64,000 nt of DNA from Rachycentron canadum (Eukaryota > Chordata > Actinopteri > Carangiformes > Rachycentridae), in assembly GCA_038496675.1 (NCBI GenBank), contig CM076661.1, positions 12,924,814 to 12,988,813 on the forward strand. The letters are read 5' to 3'. Positions 35,806 through 48,900 of this stretch are shown here, piece by piece. The notes beneath the pieces were generated by a model. That model worked only from the letters and a program-made list of their open reading frames with translations, was not told the origin of the DNA and did not search any database. The translations under genes and the position numbers were made by a program. Position 1 is the first letter of the stretch. Each line of letters starts with the position of its first letter.

Positions 35806-38800
35806 AGAGTGAGTTGGTTGTCTCTGATTTTAGGCCTGAAAGTCTGGTAGAATGTTATACTTGTCGGTAATGTTCTGGGACACAGATGATTTCAATCTGA
35901 TGCACCGATTTTAAAGAGGTATGTGCAGTTGATGAGAATTTGCTCGTTTTTATTCATCCACTGCCTTTGAACTCTGGCTCTCTGCTGCTTCACACAACAC
36001 AGCGGCTGTATAATGTCTAATCACAGTTACATATGTGTTTCATCATTCCTCTTGCTCTTCTATCTTGGTCGCCAAACTGTCCCTGAATGTTGATAGCTCT
36101 ATCAAACAGTTTTTTAGATAAGGGAAGGAATTTTCTTGAAGTCTATTTTATTCACATTTCATGTTCTACCTTATCAACCTCATCTTCGTAGTTACAATAG
36201 GAAATGATAGCATGAGTAGCGGTCCCTGGTGTTCTGAGCAGAGTGTAGTTTCCATCTGAAGCCACAGGAGGGCACTATTTCCTCAACAATAGAGATGTTA
36301 GCAGAATGAGCTCCAAACCACTTCGCCTGCGGCAATCAAGAGCCAAAAACACAGGGCAAAGAAATGGAAGTTTGATGGTTTTTTTTTTTTCAATAGAAAA
36401 GACGAAAGTATAAATACATCCCAAATACATCTGAAACAAGATAAAGTGAATTAACTAAATTGGCTATGTACAGTATGTATATGCCTGAAAACTCAATTAG
36501 GCTACCACAGGAGATATATGTGGGTTATAAATTTAAAGTTAGACATTTATCTTCTACATTCCATATGTTTTTGTTTTTGTATTTTTTTAAAATTAATTAT
36601 ACCGTTCTTAGATTTATTTCAGATTTACATCCAGGCATCGGACATAAGACACGCCTGATAAATATGCACAGTTGTGAGCAATTTTTTAGCTTTTATTTTT
36701 CCTCTGCATGCAAAAAAAAAAAAACAAAACATAATATTATACGATGATGATGACAATTTCCATCACTTGCATGTGACTTCATCTCCTCTATAATAAGGGC
36801 ACATGAAGGGGATTTAAATACATAACATGTCAGTTAGGCGTTTGGAGAGGAGTGGAGCTGTGGGATGCCATGCTTCCTAATTAACATTTCTGCAGTAGAT
36901 GTGAGATGGGTTCATGTGTCTGCACACTTGCCTGTTTTTCTGAATGACAGAAAAGACACTGAAGGTGACAGCATGCTAATTTTGAGATCGCTCGGTGGCT
37001 CCCCTGCCTTAAGCAGGGCAGGGTTATGCAAATAAAGTGCAATGATATTATTTTTTTCTTTCTTGAACCAGCTTTCTGTAAGAGAAACTAATGTGCATGT
37101 GCTACACTGATGCTGAGCTTTGTAATAGATTGACATGAACCATAGTACTCTATTATCACCTTTTTGACCCTAATTAACTTTTAACAGACAACCCTTTTCA
37201 CAGTCATAGAACTTCATTTTAGCAGGATTATATTTCAGATGTATTTATATTCGTCCTGAAAAGTTTGGATAAAAAACAGATTATTTACCTATGCCACAAC
37301 ACAGAAAGGGAAAGGGAGATGATGTTCACAGGCCCCTGACAGCCTCAGTGTTACTGCCCAACCCGTGTGATCCTCCATTCTTCAGGATCAAATCTAGTCT
37401 AGGGGGAACACAACCACTGTTTATCCCTTTAAAACTACAGATCTTGTTCATTTAATCTAGACAGATTGGGAAAACACTAGGTGGTAGCTATGACGTTTGG
37501 CCAGACAATTTGCTTATGGAGTAAATAAGTTAGTACTGCACTCCTGTAAACTGGGGGATTTACAAGAGACAAGAAAAATCCAAATAATCAAAGCAGCAGG
37601 CTGAGATACCCTGACAGAATAGGCCAGGTGCCAAAAACACAGAATCCTACAATTCCCATCATGCAACTCAGCAGCACTGTTATCACTAGTACTTTTTCAT
37701 GAGTTGTAAATGGACCTGTGTAAAATCAGTGAAGTGCCTCTTCAATGAGAAATGTCTCTCTCACAAAACAGAATAAAAATTACTTGCATAGTCATAATGG
37801 TCAAATCGCATTAGAATTAGAAATGATTTAGAAAGCAGTGTCTTCAAAATAATGTTCAATTGAAGGACTACCATCCAGGTGACTGTCACTCAGCAGTTAC
37901 CTTCAACTGTGGTTTCATTTAAAGGATTCATCCCAAGTTTTGTGTTTCCTTGTGTCCCATCTGCTTTAAGACCTAACATGTGAAATGCCACAGGTGGCTG
38001 CGGGCTGTGTGCCAAGCTATCAGCAGGACACTTTAGCTGGCAAGTTGAAGGCTGTGATATTTACCTCAAATACCCAGCGTGCCACTGGGGCAAATTATAT
38101 GCAGATCATCATCTGTAAATGGCAGATAGTGCTCTTCTGTTTGTGTAAATTCAGCAAAAGCACATACAACCCTCAGAAGCAAAAAAAAAAAAACTACAAA
38201 AAAACCCCACATTTGTCTGGTTTTTAATATCGTACACATAGGTCTTTATTTTCTTTATCATTTATCTTCAGCAAATTGGACAGCCATGGCACGTTGGCGC
38301 ATGTTGGACATGTTGTTAATTCCTCACTATTTCTGTCACTATTTGTTAAGGAGACTGTTTTCAACACTTACCACAGCGACATTTTGCTTTAGGTTGTGTC
38401 TACATTTCCTCATCCAGGCCCAAGGTCAAACACCTCAATCGGGACCAACCCACACTGTTGAGCCATGCACTTGTCAAACAATGTCATCATCCTTTTTTTG
38501 GTATTTTTCTGCTTTGGCTTTGAGCAAGGTTTGTGGCAGTAACATTACACAATTCAAAGCTGTATGCAGTGCAGTTTGAAGAGGATTATGATTATATCAG
38601 GCCTATTTACTATTTCATGTGGCTCTTGATGATACTTTGTACTCAGCCTACTCAGCTTATTACTTTCTCAATGAATAACAAATGAGTTGTCAAATAAAAG
38701 GCAAATAAACACAGGCTAAAGAGAAGCTGATACAAATATTTTATTAGAACATATGAAGGGAAAATAGGTTTGGAAAATCAAGCATTAAATTCAAACATTA

Positions 38801-41800
38801 AAGTGGGATAGTCTACCTCTTTGAGCCCCTCATGCCCTCTTTCTCTCATCTGCTTTTACAGAGGCACATGTGGCGTCTTGCCTACTCATCCAAACAAGGG
38901 GACAAATTACTTTAATTATGGAGTAATTGCAGTCTTGTGTTAATTAAATCTTTATCAGTTCAAGTAAGTGGATTGCTCCCACATGGAAGCCATGCAGCGA
39001 CGTGCTGTCTTGCTCTTCCCCCCTCCTGCTCTGTCTAAATATACAGCCTGAGACTGTCTTTTATTCACAGTCTCACCCGACTCTCCCTCTCCCTCACCCC
39101 TGGGTCTCACACTGAAATGATTGGGATTAGCGTCATTTGGGGGAGGGTGTTGTTTTACCAACTCTGTCAGAAGCCAGCTGTTTCATAAAAATACCATAAC
39201 AAACATGATAGCACTGGTGCGAGGGAGTGTCCTCCGCTGGAAGATGAGATACAAGATTTATCTTAGGTTCCTGGTGTTTGACAAAATTGAATCCTCTCAT
39301 TTTAATTGCTCTCGACTAGGTGTGCTGCTCCAGGCGATGGAAACAGGAGCTCTGTATGTTGTCCCTTGTTCTCTACAGACTATTATGTTCCATTGTGCAA
39401 AATGCCGATTATGATTTGCTTTATCCTTGTCATCTATCTTATTTAGGATCATTTAGGTAGCCACATGTTACAAAGGAACAGCAGTCAGCCTTGTTATTAC
39501 GTGTGTTTGAGTCCCCTGCTTCTTGTAATGAGAATGGGATCACAGAGGAGAATTAATCTCTCTGAAGACTTATTCACTGGTTCAAGGCCTCTCTACATGT
39601 ACGTTTTATAGAAAAAGCAAGAAAATTGGCTTGTTTTGTTGACTTTCAATGCCCTAGCATTTTATCCAAGGTTTGGAATATTAATGCAAACACTTTTAAT
39701 GTGTCTTGCAGCTTCACTCCACAGTTTTTATCCTGTATATTGCCTTGTCTGAGTAAGAGGGCAGGGTGACGTGTTTACATGACAGAATGTAGCAGATCCC
39801 CAGAGTGGATGACACATTTCACATTACATCCCAAACTCCATTGTCTTTCACTCCAATAGAACCAAATTTGCAAATCTCGATGATTGTTTTCACTAGCATC
39901 AATCTTGCAGTCATGTATATTTTCATATTGCTTACTGTTTTAACCTTTATTAATCCACTGAAAATCTGTTTTGCGGTGTCTGCTTCTCCTTCTGGCATCT
40001 CTGGTATGTGCATTTTGGCTTGTGGACACTGTCAGCGAGCAGCTGTTTAGTGGTGAGAATGTTTATATGACGATGAACGGGTGCAATATGGCTGTGAAGC
40101 AGATTCAAAGGGCTTAACTGGATTACACCTCATTTCAAGGATGCTTAAGGTAAGATTAAAACAGATATGTGGTAAGTGAGGAAAATACAAAATCAAATAG
40201 ATTGAATTTCACTCTGTGGTCTCGTAAGCCACTTGCTCATGCATAGATGTCCTGTTTGTATTTGTGAATTTTAAAGAAAGCAATCTGAAAAAGAGACAAC
40301 GTAGATTGTTACTGTAAAACATACTCAGCAAAGGAACCATACACACATTTGAAACAACAGTTTTGCTCTGTTGGACCATCACAATTCACCATTAATGCCC
40401 TTTCTTATCTCACGCTACAAATCCCCAGAGCTGGAACATTAGAACTCTCTAATCACGCACTGGCACATACTGAGCGTGTGTACATGCACTGTAGCACCAC
40501 TCACACACAAACCCACATACACAAAATCACACACCTCACATATAATCTGAAAAGATAATGAATTTAATACCACTGCTGTTACAGTCAACTAATGTTTGTT
40601 AATAGCCTGGTGCCATATGGAACCAGGGCCTCAACCATGTGGGTAATTCCTCTTTTTGGACAAGCTGTCAATAAAAGGACCTTGCATTTTCTGGATGCAT
40701 GGGGTGGGGGGGGGGCTTGGAGGATGTGCTTAATCCAGCAGACTCTCTAATGATCCCCCTGCTTCGAATAGGAGCCACAGGCCTCTGTCAATATGCTGGC
40801 AGCTGTGTTTTATTTTTCCTATCAGAGCTGGAATATGTGTTCATATTAATACTCCATTGAGCATCTGTGTATGCATGTTGTACATTTTGTCTGGGTGAAA
40901 GACTTTGGTTTCCTGTGTGGAAGGGTGGAAATGGAAGTGGTAGTTTTTTGAGAAGACTTCATGACGTGCTTGATTACCCCCCCCCACCCCCCAACCACCT
41001 CCCCAAATTCACTGCCTCTCCTCCCCATATCCCTCTGCCAGCACTGCAGCCCAGCGGATAACCAAGCATGGATTAACAGTGACATCACACTGAAGAGATG
41101 GCTGAGCCCAAGTGTGAGGAAGGGTGAGTACTTGGGTGAGTGTGTGTGTGTGTGTGTCAGATGGATGTGAGCATTATGTGTGTGTTCAAGACTGATTAGA
41201 TGGTGAGGGTGGTGGTGAGAGCGAAGCGAGGATTAGAGAGCCATCTGAGAGTTGGCTAGGTGCTGACACCACTCCACCTCACCAAGGGCTCAATTTACTG
41301 AGGGATCAGACTCATTTATGGTGGGCTGGGATTATTATCAGTTCAATAGGGCAATTTCTTTATTACAGTCACCTATCAACCTGTGAAATATGGACACTTG
41401 TGAGACATTTATGAGCACATGTATCTTGCTTCAGTTATAATCTAGTACTTTCCTGCAACAATGTATGGTATATGAGCAGCTAAGCTCTAGAATGATAATG
41501 TTTAAATGAAGTAGTATTAATCTCACTACAGGATCAAAATGTAATGTATTTCCTCTCTTTTCTTTGTACAGGCAGAACATTATGAAAACTGCTCTTCATT
41601 TGTTTTGTTTTTTTAGGAAAATTTGGTCACAATAAAACAGGTAATAGGAATTTCAGACAAATCCATTCATCATGCTTCAACTCCCGGGAGGTTTCACAGG
41701 GCTGTGGTGACTATGGCATTTTTTTAAAGGCTCCAAATCGGATAAGGCAGGCAGCTATGTTTGAGTTTGGGTTTACCTGGAATGTCAACACTCTTAAGCT

Positions 41801-42550
41801 GGCCCTCTGTATTGAACCCCTTGTAATGCATTGAGCATCACTCACCTGATTCTTCGACAGCACAGCCCACCATGAAAACAGGTTTCAGCTGCATTGATGA
41901 CAATAGAGTAAAAGTGAATAGAATGTGAATCACTCTTCCAGGTCCAAGCCTCACGCCTGTAATAAAGGAGGTGGTGGCCGTGCCCATCAGTCATATTCTC
42001 TAACTTGAGAAAAAATCTACTATGCAGAGGTCAAAGACTACAAAATGCTTTCTGTCCTTTAATGGTTTATTGTTTGTAAATGAAATGACACGGCGTGAGG
42101 CGAGGGATGCGCACATGCTTAAGACTTAAAGTTCTCTTGATCTCTGAAACAGTGGCCTACCACAACATGTCTCACTTCACTTCAGCAGATGAGGTTTCAT
42201 AATAAGATCTATAATAGGTTATATAAATGTTCAAATTTCCAGTCATCTTATCGTCTAAAGATCTTATGATCTTAGAAACAGCAGTTGACAAATTATATAA
42301 TAAAAGATGTTATCATTATTATTATTGTTATTATTTACCAAAATACTATTTTAGCACTCATCTATATTATGATTTTTGCAAGGTATAAGTAAATATACGA
42401 AAATGAAGATTATTTTTTCTTATTCGTTTTTCAGTTAATTTACACGGAAGCAGCAGCAGTTTTTCTTGAGCTGCACAAACAGCAGCTGTAGACTCAGCCC
42501 CCTGTCTGTCATGTGTGCAATCTCAACTCTTCATTCTTCAGTCACTGAGT
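35806..42550. other. peli2-tmem260 intergenic region
   Basis: About 6.7 kb without a supported gene. Several complex, low-repeat stretches rich in homeodomain, POU and OTX-type core sites (37005-37040, 38901-38950, 39115-39140, 40620-40860, 41210-41360) look more like regulatory elements than neutral filler. Simple repeats: A-rich run at 36711-36724, A run at 38180-38191, G run near 40706-40715, TG repeat at 41139-41157. Confidence 0.6.
41139..41157. repeat. TG microsatellite
   Basis: Short (TG)n run in the peli2-tmem260 intergenic region. Confidence 0.8.
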
Positions 42551-42992
42551 GAACAAGGAGGGAAGAAACACTCGTCTTGCACCGCCGCAACTCGCGTAAT
42601 TTGTTCCATTGTTGAACGATCACTCTACCAATAAATCAATAAATCACAGGAACTTTGGTTTAACTTTGCGGAGTGGCGCGGCCAGTACTATCGCGAGATT
42701 TGCTCGTCGGCGTGAAACGGGCTTTTCCAGTTTCCCGGGAAGAGAAACGTGTCAACTTCACTCTCCGTTAACTCTGTATAAACGAAACCACAAAGTCTTT
42801 ACTTGGTGTCACATTAACTTGATTTAAGCTGTAGGCCGATACCGATTTTTAGTTTAGTGGCTGCTACCCAGCTATGTTTACACCCTTCTGTCCGAACTGT
42901 GCGGATGCTAGGAACTCGCTAGTTAGCTCGCTGGTTAGCCGACATTAGCTAGCTGCTGTTTGGAAACTACCTTTGTTTATCTAGAAATAAAC
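42550..42992 (+). promoter_or_regulatory. tmem260: Probable tmem260 promoter and 5' UTR
   Basis: CpG-rich stretch immediately before the ATG. It contains TATCGCGAGA (42689-42698, one mismatch from the TCTCGCGAGA element bound by BANP), a palindromic TTCCCGGGAA (42732-42741) and many GCTAG/TTAGC words at 42907-42954. No convincing TATA box close to the ATG. Confidence 0.5.
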
Positions 42993-45900
42993 ATGTCGGT
43001 GGAGAAAAGGACGAGCTGGATACTGACTGGCGCTACGGTTGCTTGTGTCACTGCTTTGTATGTGCCTTGTGTGCAGAGGACTGTCCCCGGTGGAGACTCA
43101 GGTTGGTGCTAGCCCGCTAGCTAAACGTTTCTTTGGTCATGTGGCTTTGTTGTGTTGCCGGGCAGCCAATCGTGTGGCGCTTTGTTGGTGTAGCTGCTGC
43201 AGCTTCACTGGTGCTGTCCGTGGTGCTGCAGGTGTAGGTGCAGCAGATGGAAAAACCCAAACTTCGACCAAAGTTACACACAAGAAGCTTTAAGGGATAA
43301 ACACGAACACACAAATTCTGGATGACAATAGAAAATGAAATACAGCTACTTTGATGAACTTTTAAAACTTCATTTAGCAAGAATTTTAATTCAATTTCAG
43401 TAACCCCACGTTTGATCAACAGTTCAAACACTAGCACTGTTAATGGCATAATATCATGTAAACATGTGGCTTTTACTACCATTTCAGATAATGCCATGTA
43501 GATGGAGCACAGCTTGTAAAGAAATGGATATGATGCTTTTTACCATGTCCAATCAGTACAATGAGCACCAAGATGTGTCAAATCTTAACAGTTGTTTTTA
43601 TATTTTCGATGATGTAAATGTATTGTAAATATATTGTGTAATGTTTGTTGTTGACATACCTGTGGCACTAGAAAGTATGTGAGGATTTTACCCCCTGGAT
43701 TCATCCAAGTTTAACATTTTTTTAAAAAACACAATTGTATAAAAGCTTGTGTTGTTCATAAGTTATATATAATATTACCCCTTTACATATCTGCATGAGT
43801 GCTGTTTTTGCTTTTTCTTTTTTTCAGAGGCCACATGGGAAAAAATGTAAAGCATTATACTGACTCCACTGCTAGAGTGATGAATATAGACACCATTTGT
43901 AATGACAAAGCTTGTTGACATCCCTTGACACACAAAATAATTCAGCTTGTTTGTTTCAATTCAAAATTATGTGTGTATGCATAAATTTAATTTTCACTCT
44001 TCTGTAACAAGGCTTTACTATGGACCAAAATGTATTTCACCAGTACCTTCCTATGCGGTAGGCCAATGTGTTTTCCAACATTCTTGTAATGCAGTTTATG
44101 AAGGAATGCCTTGCACAATTACAGTGCTTAGAAGCGATAGCAAGGTTACAAACTTGCAAATGTGGACTTGAGGGCATGAAGGCTCTGCTTGTTATGTTTG
44201 CACTGCTGTGGCATACAAGTTGCTGCGGAGGGGAATGCACATTTTGCAGAATGAAAGCATATGAAAAGCTCGACCAGATAGGGGCAAGCAGAGACGAGAA
44301 GAGAGCAGGCAATTGGAGCGCTGAGTAGCCCTGCTGGTTGTGCTGCTGTCTAGTGAACAGGGCCTTTGAAAAAATGGCCAGCCCCTTCTCCACAGTGTTT
44401 AGGGACGGTGCAGGATGCCCGCTCTGATAGTGCCAGCTGAACACCCTTCTGAATTCTCCAGGTCTCCGTCTCTGTGTCCTAATCTCTTTAGGTGTGATGT
44501 GCCCTGGAGAGGCATGAGCGCAGCCCCGCGGGTACGCTGTTGTCTAGGAATGTGGAGTGTGGAAATGATGGGGATTATGGGAAGACTGGTGTGGGTGCCC
44601 ATGCTCCACTATCACAAAGACTCTTGGCACCCGTGCTGCTACCCCGTTGAGTCAATATTTTCCATTTTTAGTATTGGGGCTGCAGAACTCCATCTCTGTG
44701 GCACTGAGATGGATGTTTTGGCTCAGTATTAGTTTGAGTTTCTGTGTTGAATGGTGTAAAAGTGTGCCACTACTGAGGGAAAATGAGTGAAATTGAGAAA
44801 CCGATGAAGGATGAGAAAGTGTGATGTAAAATGATGGCAGGTTGCTGGCGGCTCATGCCAGGTGAAATGGAGCTGTGAAAACATTTAAGCTGTGCAGGTG
44901 GAGGAGTTCTGACTTCATGGTCCATTAGACTGATAAGAGTTAGGGCTCCTCATGTGGCAGAAATTTAGGCATCGTAATTCACTGTATCGGCAGGGTTGCA
45001 AAACATGCGAAGCAGCCAATGCCACCTGAAATTCAGCCGCTGTGTTCTATAACAGTTGGTACGGTATCGTGTGTTCTTGCTCTTCAAATGTAAGTTTTTA
45101 TTTGTTTATTTTTAATATGGAAAGCACTTTAAAAATAACTAGCTATAGCAACAGAAGATAGCAACAGCTATCTTCTGTTGCTGTAGTTAATGTTGTCTGA
45201 TTTGATAGTTATACTTTAACTTTAACCTTTATTTAGATATACTTCCCGTTAACCAGTGTGACGTGAAACAGTACAGATCAATTCATTTAAAATGTTTTTT
45301 TCAAAATCAGTTTAAAAAACTTACAGAACTTAAACCTAACATTTAATCATATGCTTTCTAGACTCTATGTAGTGTATTATTTTACAAGGTATTCTACATA
45401 GCTTGTTTGCTGATGAAGTAGTAGACTGATTATCTTGTCCACGTTGATGCAGGAAACAAGGGCACAGTTTCATTGGCTGTACTGGATACAAGAGATGACT
45501 ACCCCCCTAGTACCAGTAGAGGGAGCTGTCTTGAGCCAAACATTTATCAACGTCATTTAATCTGAACCAAATTTCAATTTTCATGAGTGGGAGATGCAAA
45601 CATTGGGTGAGAAATCAGTATAATTTGAAACGCTCTGGGTATATTCTGGCACAAATGGGTTTGTGCCCAGATACATTAAAGCTTCCTGAAACAGCTTTTA
45701 GGGGTTTTCTTTTCACTTTGTGCTGCGCCTCACACAGAGCTTGTCAAAAAATTGTGCAAGTGGCTCTTATTTTTGCAGCTTACCTCATTCTGTGACTGTC
45801 ACCAACGTTGCCTTTCTGTTTGTGCCCAACGGACTAAACGTGACATTGAGACACTGGGAGTGTGGGAGCAGGAGGGAGGCACGTAGAGCAGCAGAAGAAA

Positions 45901-48900
45901 AAGGAAGGGAAAGGACCCTGATGCATGGGGAGGATGGGACTGGAAGCATTATTCTCAGATCAGCATATGCGTGTCTTTGTGTGACAGAGCATTGGAGAGG
46001 GAGTGTAATGGTTTGTGTGCGTGTTTATATCTGTGTGTATGTGCTGAAGAAGGGGAGGGAGGCATCAGGGGAGAAGCGAGAGATGAAGAGAATGAGCGTG
46101 CCGCTTAGGAAATGTCACACTGGGAAGATTTGCAGGTTTTGATCCTGGCAAATTAATGCAAAACCCCAGTGCAAGTATTTGATTTGGGAAAACTTTGGGA
46201 GCAGACTTGTCTCTTAATAATAATTATTGGGTTTACATTAATTTCCTTCCCTATTCTCTTCCACAGGAGAGCTGATCACCACTGCTTGTGAGCTGGGGGT
46301 AAGTATTAGCTGTATTGTTTAATCAATTCACTCATTAACTTTTATAAGCATTAAGGAAGTTTAATTAAGCATGGGCAGAAAGCAGATTAATTTACTTTCA
46401 GTCCACAGGTTTCCCCCCCTTCTTTTCTATACACTTATTTTACTAAGTTGCAAATAGAGAATGCTATAATTTGCAACCCGTTTTTCAAATCCAATTAAAG
46501 TCAATGGTAAGGCGATGGCTTTTGTAGGCTTTGCCTTATGTACGGTATAAGGCTTATTATATCCACCCCTCTTTTTTGTGTGTGTGTGTAAGCCGCGAAG
46601 AATGAACTAAATCGGGTTAACAGTTATAATAAGTTTTATTATTTAATAAAGTTTATTACGCCGCTGTGATCCTTTTAGGGAGGCTGTGTCGGTGTCACTA
46701 TGCCAGTAATCCTGCTGTTAGTGCTGCAGTCCGTGTGGCCTGCCTGTCTGCCTTTCAGGCCTCCCCAGGGCCTTGCAGGCCCTCCATGGGCACTAGGCTG
46801 CTGGCCCCCCCTTCTGATCCCCAGAGCTCCAGAAGTCTGCTTCTCCTTGCTCCCTGTAGCCTTTGTCCCTCAGCTGTCCTATTGCTGCATTTCTGTCCAC
46901 TCATGTTGGCCTCTTGTTCATATAGTAGAGTTACCTACCTGTCGGACATACCACTGACACTGTCACTGACTGCTGAGCTGCTATCCTTCCATTTTCTCTC
47001 TCATGCTCTTCTTCACTTCTTCTGTTTTGCTTCTTGACTTCTCCTGACCTCCACTTTTCATCCTCCACCCTGTTTCAGATTTGAGCAAAGTTATTTGTAC
47101 TGTAACCAAAGAGCTTTTGCTGTGTTTGAGGTGACCGGTGAGGTAGTCACACTCTCACCTTTCAGCTCTGTGTTCATTTGAAGAACTGCCCCTTCTCCCT
47201 GCCCGCATGGCTCGTGTTATCAGTGCCAGGGAATGAGTCTGTGTTTAATGACTGAGCCCTTATCTGCGTGGAGGAGACTTAGTGGCTAATTGCTGTGATT
47301 GCCGAGATCCCCCAGGCGAGAATGACTGCGGCTTGGAGGTGGTTTGGGGGCTGGGGGTGGCAAGCACCACGTGCTCTATCACAGGCTCAAGGGAGCTGCA
47401 CTGTCCTTGGGAAGAGGCCAGAGGAAAAGAAGTGAGAAGAGGGAGGAAGAGAGAGAGAGGAGGGCTCATAGCAGAGTCAGTTCGCGGTCAGGGCGATTGG
47501 GTGCGCCTCACTCTTCTCTGTTACTGTGACTTTACAGCATGTCACTACTGGCTTCTACAGGGGGCAGAAGAGCAACTAAATTTGCAACTTAATCATGAAG
47601 GGTTACTGATAAAACCACATTTTAATGCTCTTTATCACATTTTACTTCTATCTTTCTCAGTGGTCACCTCTTATATTATTTTCTAGCTTTGCATTCTTCT
47701 GTCTCTACTTCTTTTCAGTTCTCTCACATCTTTGCAAAAGAAAGTACAACACTTCCACCATCTCAGCCTTCTGCCCTCTTAAACACATCTTTGTGAAAGT
47801 CTGGTTTTGGGTTGCTGACTTTGTCATTTTTTTGTGTTTAGGTGGCTCATCCTCCAGGATACCCTCTCTTCACCCTGCTAGCTCGCCTGGCTATGTGTCT
47901 CCTGCCATCGCTCTCTGCAGCCCACAGTGTCAACCTGATGGGAAGCCTGTTGGGTGCTGCAGCTTGTGGTTCCCTCTGCATAACTGTTTGCAGGTAGGCA
48001 CATGAAATATAAGATTCCTGTCACTTTACACAAGATATTGAGGCATTTGTGTTCTCGTGTCCTGCTATTGCTGTGTTCTGATTTTAGTGAATGTATGAGG
48101 AGTAAAGCTAATCCCCAAAGAGAGCATGTTTGTGGATTAGTTCTCTCATGATTGTCTTCTAAAGATTTATTGTCTCAAAGTCATGCTTGTGTTTGCATTT
48201 TTTAAACTCAGGGAAGACAAAGAAGCCTTCCCCCTTCGGCGAAAGAGCCTTCTAGTGACACACACATTAGCCTGTAGAGTAAAAGTCAAATATCCAAGAG
48301 AAGTAACACGAAGATTTTTTTAGAGGAGGGGGCCTTTAAACATTCCCTTACTGACATTTTGCATCTTGATGCTGTCTGGAACAGAAAGTGGTATTTTTGG
48401 GTCCTGACAGACTGGCAACAGCATCCCTTATCCTCTGTTCAGTATGCAGGAGCAGGGCCCAGCCACACTCCTCTCTCCCACCATCCTGCCCTGCCTGTTT
48501 ACCCATCAACCACCCATTGTGAGTGTGCGTGTGTGTGTATGTATATCACAATTATCGTACTCTGCAGCACCCACTCCGACGTCCCTGTTCTCCTGCTCCC
48601 CCACTGCCCAGCATGTTCCCAATCCTGACATGGCACGATTTCTAATCTCCCCCTTCTTGCCTCCTGGGTCTTAGAGGAACAGGATCACTAACTCCGCTCC
48701 TCCCTCTCCCCACTCTTTTACCACCTCTCTCTTCGCTCAGTCATGAGCACAGTTTACCATCTCTGCATTCCCATCTACCACCCTGCAGTTTCGCCTGCTG
48801 CTGACCCCATCATGTAAGGAGTACTTTACCCTTTCCCTCTTTGTATATGTGTTTATCTTGCATGGTTGGCTGGACTACCTTACATCACCCTTTTGCTGAT

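Noticed and set aside
44037..44444. Opposed open frames in tmem260 intron 1 (86 and 135 codons)
   Set aside because: Neither strand shows a recognisable domain; overlap on both strands points to chance openness.
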